A DNA stretch of 8,752 bases from the NCBI GenBank assembly GCA_017936205.1, contig JAGBGB010000046.1, positions 1 through 8,752 on the forward strand, in the 5' to 3' direction. Both the position numbers and the translations under genes were made by a program. Position 1 is the stretch's first letter. Every line of letters begins with the position of its first letter. This DNA is from Oscillospiraceae bacterium. Lineage in GTDB: Bacteria > Bacillota > Clostridia > Oscillospirales > Oscillospiraceae. Positions 5,709-8,752 of the stretch are shown in pieces. The notes beneath the pieces are model-generated. The model ran no database searches, was not told where the DNA came from, and worked only from the letters and a program-made list of their open reading frames with translations.

Positions 5709-7172
5709 ATGAAAAAAAGACGATTCCTATGCCTGATCCTGCTGCTCAGTATGCTCCTGTCCCTTCCTGTAGCGGCAACGGAAGATACAACAGCAGAAAC
5801 CATAGCAGAAATGACCTCGGCGCAGAGCGAAAACACACCTTTCCTAACTCCCCCGCCTCCTCTGCGAGAGTTCAATTATCCCACGGATTTCACCTTAGAT
5901 GCAGCAGCCTACGCCCTGATCGAGCTCAACAGCAACACCATCATCTACAGCAAGGAGCTGGATATGAAGCGTTATCCTGCCAGCTTGACCAAGATCATGA
6001 CCTGTATGCTTGCTATTGAATACGGTAATCCCAAGGATGTGCTGACCGTTTCTTCCACTGCGCTGGAGAATCTCAGCGAATTTGGCAGCTCTGCCGGTCT
6101 GGTGGAGGGGGAGCAGATGACTCTGGAGAATATGCTCTACTGCATCATGCTCTGGTCTGCCAACGAGGGCTGTAATGTCATTGCAGAATATATTTCACAG
6201 GATGTGGCTTCCTTTGTGGAGCTGATGAATCAGACCGCACAGGCCCTGGGCATGGAGAACACCCATTTTGCCAACGCCCACGGTCTGCATGACGAGGAGC
6301 ATTACACCACCGTCCGGGACCTGACCATTCTGACTCGCTGGGCTTGGCAGAACGAAACCTTCCGTCGCTATGCCACTGCCACCACCTATGAGGTTCCCCC
6401 TACCAACAAATCCGCCGGCAGGACCCTCCATACCACCAACTATCTGACCAGCACAGATGTAGATGGTCGTTACTTCTATTCCAATGCCAGCGGCATCAAG
6501 ACCGGCTTCACCACTCCTGCAGGTGGCTGTTTGGCTTCCACCGCAACGGACGGTGATGCAGAATATCTGAGCATCGTTATGGGCTGTGAGCTGATCAGCA
6601 ATGACAATGACATGCGTTTCAAGGAGACCAAGCGACTCTTCACCCATGCCTTCGACACCTACTCCTTCGTTCAGGTTTTAGCCAACACCACCATGCTGGG
6701 GCAGCCTGAGGTCGCCAACGCAGAGGGGCGAGGAGATGTGGTCGTCCATGCCAAGGATGATGCCATCGTACTCCTGCCTAAGGACTACAATCCTCAGGAC
6801 ATTCTGGTTCAGCTGAACTATAATCAGGATCTGGTAGCTCCCTTGGATGCCGACGAGACCGTGGGCAGCGTTACTGTCCGATATCAGGGTATCGTACTGG
6901 CAGAATCCGATCTGGTCACCCTGACCTCAGTCCCTGCAGTCCAGCCCAAGGTCACAGAGCAGGAGGAGCAGGAGGAGCTCTCCGATCCTGCTGCCGAGAA
7001 GGAAGAAGGCTCCAGCTCCATCGGGAAGATCCTTATGATCCTGACCCTCTGCCTGATCCTCCTCGGAGTCCTGGCACTGGGATCCCTATACGGACTGAAC
7101 ACTTACCGAGCACGACGCAGAGCAGCCATGCGCCGCCAGCGGCAGCAGAGGAGACGGCACTATGATGACTGA
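5709..7172 (+). CDS. D-alanyl-D-alanine carboxypeptidase, peptidase S11 (DacF-like)
   Basis: A low-molecular-weight penicillin-binding protein of 487 aa that removes the terminal D-Ala of peptidoglycan pentapeptides outside the membrane. A signal peptide (about 1-23, ending PVAA) precedes the serine peptidase domain at about 55-320. The three active-site motifs are intact: SLTK (S92, K95), SAN (150-152) and KTG (264-266). A beta-rich C-terminal domain follows (about 330-408), then an acidic Glu-rich linker (415-433), a real transmembrane helix (438-460) and a strongly basic tail. This differs from the amphipathic anchor of typical PBP5-type enzymes. ATG at 5709 has GGAGG six bases upstream; the in-frame ATG at 5625 lies before the transcription start. 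In B. subtilis dacF adjoins spoIIAA; here it is about 4 kb away. Which paralogue it is (DacA, DacB or DacF) is uncertain. Confidence 0.92.
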   Translation: MKKRRFLCLILLLSMLLSLPVAATEDTTAETIAEMTSAQSENTPFLTPPPPLREFNYPTDFTLDAAAYALIELNSNTIIYSKELDMKRYPASLTKIMTCMLAIEYGNPKDVLTVSSTALENLSEFGSSAGLVEGEQMTLENMLYCIMLWSANEGCNVIAEYISQDVASFVELMNQTAQALGMENTHFANAHGLHDEEHYTTVRDLTILTRWAWQNETFRRYATATTYEVPPTNKSAGRTLHTTNYLTSTDVDGRYFYSNASGIKTGFTTPAGGCLASTATDGDAEYLSIVMGCELISNDNDMRFKETKRLFTHAFDTYSFVQVLANTTMLGQPEVANAEGRGDVVVHAKDDAIVLLPKDYNPQDILVQLNYNQDLVAPLDADETVGSVTVRYQGIVLAESDLVTLTSVPAVQPKVTEQEEQEELSDPAAEKEEGSSSIGKILMILTLCLILLGVLALGSLYGLNTYRARRRAAMRRQRQQRRRHYDD

Positions 7173-7719
7173 GCTGCGGAAAAGGTGCCTGAGCTGTACC
7201 GCCTGCCCTCTGTCCCGAACCAGAACCTCTGTGGTTTTTGGGGTGGGACCGGAGCGCTGTGACGTGGTCTTCATAGGAGAGGGACCGGGGCAGCAGGAGG
7301 ATCTTATGGGTGAGCCCTTTGTTGGTGCCGCAGGAAAGCTGCTGGACGAAATGCTTTCTATCATCGACTTAGGCAGACACAATTGCTACATTGCCAACAT
7401 CGTCAAGTGCCGCCCTCCCAACAACCGAGATCCCCTGCCGGAGGAGCAGGATGCCTGCATCGGCTATTTGGAACAGCAGCTGTCGATCCTGAAGCCCAAG
7501 ATCATCGTCTGTCTGGGCAGGATCGCCGCCCAACGGATGATCCGACCGGACTTCCGCATCACTCGGGATCATGGCAGCTGGACAGAACGGAACGGTGTAT
7601 ATTACACCGCCATGTATCACCCCTCCGCCCTGCTCCGAGATCATTCCAAACGTCCCGACGCCTTCAGTGACCTTCTGTCCCTGCGGGAGAAATTACAAGT
7701 CCTGCAGATCCACCCATAA
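7162..7719 (+). CDS. uracil-DNA glycosylase, family 4 [4Fe-4S]
   Basis: A family 4 uracil-DNA glycosylase of 185 aa that excises uracil formed by cytosine deamination or misincorporation, starting base-excision repair. Four cysteines sit at the spacing expected for the iron-sulfur cluster: C12 and C15 (CTAC), C83 (VKC) and C99. The catalytic and uracil-binding motifs are GEGPGQQED (39-47, where GEAPG is more usual) and HPSALLR (153-159). The segment CYIANIVKCRPPNNRDP (75-91) is highly characteristic. Two ATGs at 7162 and 7165 are both possible; GAGGAG lies about 8 bases before the first. The start overlaps the carboxypeptidase stop, so the two genes are translationally coupled. The TAA stop is also the first three bases of the cloverleaf repeat that follows. 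Confidence 0.93.
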   Translation: MMTELRKRCLSCTACPLSRTRTSVVFGVGPERCDVVFIGEGPGQQEDLMGEPFVGAAGKLLDEMLSIIDLGRHNCYIANIVKCRPPNNRDPLPEEQDACIGYLEQQLSILKPKIIVCLGRIAAQRMIRPDFRITRDHGSWTERNGVYYTAMYHPSALLRDHSKRPDAFSDLLSLREKLQVLQIHP

Positions 7720-7804
7720 TACTGTTTCTTGATAAAATGGTTTGAAAACCATTTTATTGCAGGATGAATATCCTGCACCGCCTATAGCGGCAAGAACAGT
7801 ATTA
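7717..7804. repeat. cloverleaf inverted-repeat element, copy 1
   Basis: An 88-base segment in which nearly every base pairs. The outer stem joins 7717-7726 with 7795-7804 (TAATACTGTT/AACAGTATTA) and 7728-7731 with 7791-7794 (CTTG/CAAG), with T7727 bulged. Inside, three hairpins abut with no unpaired junction base: 7732-7757 (11-12 bp, ATAAAATGG... arm), 7758-7777 (8 bp TGCAGGAT, loop GAAT) and 7778-7790 (4 bp CCGC, loop CTATA). It looks like a non-coding mobile repeat or structured RNA of a type I do not recognise. Confidence 0.85.
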
Positions 7805-7808
7805 CAGG

Positions 7809-7885
7809 TTATTTCTTGGCGGCTTTGCCGCCATGCCGCTTACCAGCGGCATAATAAAACGGTTAATCCGTTTTATTAGAAATAA
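7809..7885. repeat. cloverleaf inverted-repeat element, copy 2 (inverted)
   Basis: A second fully paired cloverleaf starts 4 bases after copy 1. The outer stem joins 7809-7816 with 7878-7885 (TTATTTCT/AGAAATAA). The hairpins are 7817-7833 (7 bp TGGCGGC, loop TTT), 7834-7851 (7 bp TGCCGCT, loop TACC) and 7852-7878 (10-11 bp, AATAAAACGG arm). Read on the minus strand, the order becomes long AT-rich hairpin, TGC hairpin, GC-rich hairpin, the same as copy 1. Matching words include TTTCT, ATAAAA-GG and CAAGAA. The two are therefore inverted, diverged copies. Confidence 0.82.
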
Positions 7886-7890
7886 GTATA

Positions 7891-7943
7891 AAAAGAGCTT
7901 GTCTCTAAATGATGCTCAGCATCATAAGAGACAAGCTTTTTTT
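7891..7943. terminator. bidirectional terminator between convergent genes
   Basis: An 11-bp stem pairs 7896-7906 with 7927-7937 (AGCTTGTCTCT/AGAGACAAGCT). A second 7-bp stem lies inside it, 7909-7915 with 7919-7925, with a TCA loop. Seven Ts (7937-7943) follow on the plus strand, and TCTTTTT follows on the minus strand. It can end both the carboxypeptidase-udg transcript and the converging lipoprotein transcript, whose stop codon is only 4 bases away. Confidence 0.88.
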
Positions 7944-7946
7944 CAT

Positions 7947-8669
7947 TTATTCAGGATCTTCTTGGAGCTCGGTTTTTTCTACCGGAGCGAAGGCGCCGCA
8001 GCCGTGGAGGTAGAGTCGTTCCTCTTGAGTTAGGATCAGGCGGTATTCTGCGCTTTCCTCTGCCACAGCATAGCTCTGTCCGTAATCAGGCTCTGTCAAA
8101 TGGAGAAATTGCCCTTTCTCAATGACCATTCCGTATTCTTGCAGCTCATAGGAAGCATCTGTTTCCAGTTCCAGTGCGTAAATGCCATTTTCGCTGACAT
8201 AGAAGCCTGCATAGGTCTCAGCCAGAGTGGTATCCGGCTGCCCCTGCACCCTCTCTTCCGAGGGGATGCTGTCGGGCACGCCCAGCGTATTGACGATCAA
8301 GGGCTTCACAATGCCGACCTCTGTTACTTGGAACAGAGACTTCCCTGCCGCATCCAGCAGGGCTCCCTCAGAGGCGGCAAAGACATAGGAATCCTGTCCC
8401 TCTGTTGGCTTCAAATCTGCCTGTTGACCATCAATGTCCAGCTTGCCGTAAGAACGGATCATCCCTCCATCCTCGAAGCTGCACCAAGTCCCATCGTAGT
8501 AGACCTCGATCCACACAGACTGCTCCTCGTAATACCACAAACCTGCAAAAAGCTCTATGCCCTCCGGCCCCTTCAGATCCTCTACAATATTCTCCGTCTC
8601 AGTACCGCAAGCCCCTAAGGCAAGCAGCAAACAGAACAGGAACAGGAATATCACAGCTTTTTTCACCAT
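7947..8669 (-). CDS. lipoprotein of unknown function with internal duplication
   Basis: A predicted lipoprotein of 240 aa, facing the outside of the membrane. A hydrophobic signal peptide ends in the lipobox LGAC, with C21 the lipidated cysteine. I do not recognise the family. The mature part contains two related modules of about 70 residues, at about 41-114 and 153-222. Each opens FAGLWYYEE or YAGFYVSE, continues with alternating beta strands rich in Tyr and Glu, and has GKLDIDG or GQFLHLT midway, suggesting small beta-barrel or sandwich domains. The mature protein is strongly acidic. ATG at 8669 has AGAGGTGAT close upstream; the next codon is GTG. It is a single gene converging on udg, with a palindrome and a possible promoter just upstream. 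Confidence 0.85.
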   Translation of the reverse strand: MVKKAVIFLFLFCLLLALGACGTETENIVEDLKGPEGIELFAGLWYYEEQSVWIEVYYDGTWCSFEDGGMIRSYGKLDIDGQQADLKPTEGQDSYVFAASEGALLDAAGKSLFQVTEVGIVKPLIVNTLGVPDSIPSEERVQGQPDTTLAETYAGFYVSENGIYALELETDASYELQEYGMVIEKGQFLHLTEPDYGQSYAVAEESAEYRLILTQEERLYLHGCGAFAPVEKTELQEDPE

Positions 8670-8700
8670 GGGATCACCTCTGCTTTGTGTATGTTCAATA

Positions 8701-8740
8701 TATTATGTAAACCAAATTATTCTCATTCAGGTTATAACCT
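8701..8740 (-). promoter_or_regulatory. possible promoter and operator-like palindrome of the lipoprotein gene
   Basis: A perfect 12-bp palindrome, AGGTTATAACCT, lies at 8729-8740. Just downstream on the minus strand are GAATG (8728-8724), a 16-base spacer and CATAATA (8707-8701). These resemble forespore SigG elements (GHATR and CATWHTA), although the spacer is one or two bases shorter than usual. No good sigma-A promoter is seen: TTTACA at 8711-8706 has no -10 box at the right distance. Both assignments are tentative. Confidence 0.35.
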
Positions 8741-8752
8741 TTAATAAGCAAA

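Noticed and set aside
7717..7885. CRISPR array or tRNA-like genes in the repeat region.
   Set aside because: There are no regularly spaced identical repeats. The cloverleaves lack tRNA landmarks such as the TTCRANY T loop and 7-base anticodon loop.
8100..8618. Plus-strand open frame (172 codons) opposite the lipoprotein.
   Set aside because: The minus-strand product has a proper signal peptide, lipobox and ribosome site; the plus frame has none.

Overview
The window (8,752 bp) looks like chromosomal DNA of an endospore-forming Firmicute. The codon use, moderate GC content and gene content suggest a clostridial gut lineage such as Oscillospiraceae/Ruminococcaceae. The main evidence is a complete spoIIA operon (spoIIAA-spoIIAB-sigF), which only endospore formers carry. 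The clostridial placement is inference; no 16S or ribosomal protein gene is present to confirm it.

Layout. At the left edge a tRNA-Thr(CGU) gene lies on the minus strand with its own consensus sigma-A promoter and an intrinsic terminator. Upstream of it, also on the minus strand, is the spoIIA operon (about 1741 down to 283). The anti-anti-sigma factor SpoIIAA, the anti-sigma/kinase SpoIIAB and forespore sigma factor F are translationally coupled by 4-base overlaps. Next comes a second minus-strand operon (about 5642 down to 1854): a small membrane-anchored ComEA-type helix-hairpin-helix protein, an OmpR/PhoB-type response regulator, a HisKA sensor kinase, and a GerMN-domain lipoprotein. A terminator hairpin separates this operon from spoIIA, and its first arm overlaps the likely spoIIA -10 box.

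From 5.6 kb the plus strand carries a two-gene unit: a D-Ala-D-Ala carboxypeptidase (peptidase S11, DacF-like) overlapped by a family 4 [4Fe-4S] uracil-DNA glycosylase. The comEA-like and carboxypeptidase transcription units diverge from one 21-bp perfect palindrome made of two back-to-back extended -10 elements. The glycosylase converges on a minus-strand lipoprotein gene of unknown function with an internal duplication. The two are separated by a bidirectional terminator.

The most unusual stretch is 7717-7885, between the glycosylase gene and that terminator. It consists of two abutting, almost fully base-paired cloverleaf structures. Each has an outer stem enclosing three hairpins. The second reads as an inverted, diverged copy of the first and shows a compensatory base-pair change. 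I do not recognise this as a named repeat or RNA family.

Functional links. SpoIIAA, SpoIIAB and SigF form the partner-switching circuit that turns on forespore transcription. The response regulator, kinase and lipoprotein have the same gene order as actinobacterial MtrA-MtrB-LpqB, which suggests an envelope-sensing system with a lipoprotein modulator. The neighbouring carboxypeptidase acts on peptidoglycan, so the middle of the window has a cell-envelope theme. The physiological signal cannot be read from the sequence.
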